The notes under the pieces are model-generated. The model was given only the letters and a program-made list of their open reading frames with translations, was not told the DNA's origin and made no database searches. A DNA stretch of 11,495 bases from JAEHCY01 sp964519095 (lineage in GTDB: Bacteria > Pseudomonadota > Gammaproteobacteria > Chromatiales > Chromatiaceae), in the NCBI GenBank assembly GCA_964519095.1, contig CAZFHV010000113.1, positions 1 through 11,495 of the forward strand. The letters are read 5' to 3'. The translations under genes were made by a program, and so were the position numbers. The first letter of the stretch is position 1; the number at the start of each line of letters is the position of its first letter. Below are positions 11,439 to 11,495 of the stretch, in pieces.

Positions 11439-11495
11439 CCGGCTCTACGGCTACGCGGGGGGCGTCGCACTCGCTTCCGCTTCCTGTGCTCCTTC

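Larger units (their letters stand above)
11031..11495. other. Gene-free right flank: probable attachment region, then two palindromes
   Basis: No protein or tRNA is recognisable in this 465-base stretch. The minus-strand frame at 11152-11433 passes through a large palindrome and looks like chance. Bases 11031-11200 are clearly richer in A and T than the rest of the window and hold the direct repeats described separately. From 11200 on, GC content rises again and two strong palindromes occur. The element's right end is probably within 11040-11170, with host or other mobile DNA beyond. Confidence 0.5.

Noticed and set aside
11280..11495. Integron attC-like site or tRNA at the right edge
   Set aside because: I found no GTTRRRY/RYYYAAC core pair around the palindromes and no tRNA cloverleaf or T-loop sequence.
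1..11495. CRISPR array or Cas genes
   Set aside because: No regularly spaced repeats with unique spacers and no Cas-like protein are present.

Overview
This is a high-GC stretch of bacterial chromosome. Family resemblances and gene style suggest a gammaproteobacterium, perhaps of the purple sulfur bacteria (Chromatiales) type. That placement is an impression, because no rRNA, tRNA or taxon-specific gene is present. The window has two parts.

Left part (about 1-3950), mainly plus strand: a graveyard of broken accessory genes of the sort found in defence islands. In order it holds the tail of a staphylococcal-nuclease-like protein (1-171, cut by the window edge), the first ~170 residues of a SNF2 helicase (512-1117), a faint transposase-like trace (about 1163-1318), the C-terminal half of a DUF2075/Schlafen-like helicase with a frameshift in a G6 run (1441-2288), one apparently intact DUF2225-type zinc-ribbon gene (2430-3113), a LigD-type 3'-phosphoesterase remnant with an internal deletion (about 3239-3565), and the first ~60 residues of a large DUF1998-type DEAD helicase on the opposite strand (3573-3759). 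The breaks fall in the middle of domains, so most of this region is probably non-functional.

Right part (3960-11030), all on the minus strand: a compact integrative element of about 7 kb. In transcription order: a tyrosine integrase with all catalytic residues; a DUF4160-DUF2442 pair 4 bp behind it; a 165-aa coiled-coil protein; an AlpA-like helix-turn-helix protein; an 895-aa primase-helicase; a frameshifted conserved gene; a small GGLGSG-type protein; a DUF5681 protein (terminase-small-subunit-like N-terminus); and a small protein overlapping it. The order integrase, AlpA, primase/Rep, packaging-like gene, without capsid or tail genes, resembles P4-like or PICI-like phage satellites. This resemblance is an inference from gene order.

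The most interesting DNA lies outside the genes. A 34-bp GAAACCGG-rich motif occurs in inverted orientation (29 of 34 positions identical) just past the primase stop codon and inside the primase 5' coding region, as expected for an ori/crr-like pair. A near-perfect 13-bp dyad ends on the AlpA start codon and buries its Shine-Dalgarno sequence. A 10-bp inverted repeat built on CGTACG lies just upstream of that dyad. The integrase upstream region holds two sets of direct repeats that overlap a candidate promoter and probably mark the attachment region. Beyond it (11200-11495) there is no gene but two strong palindromes of 63 and 46 bp.
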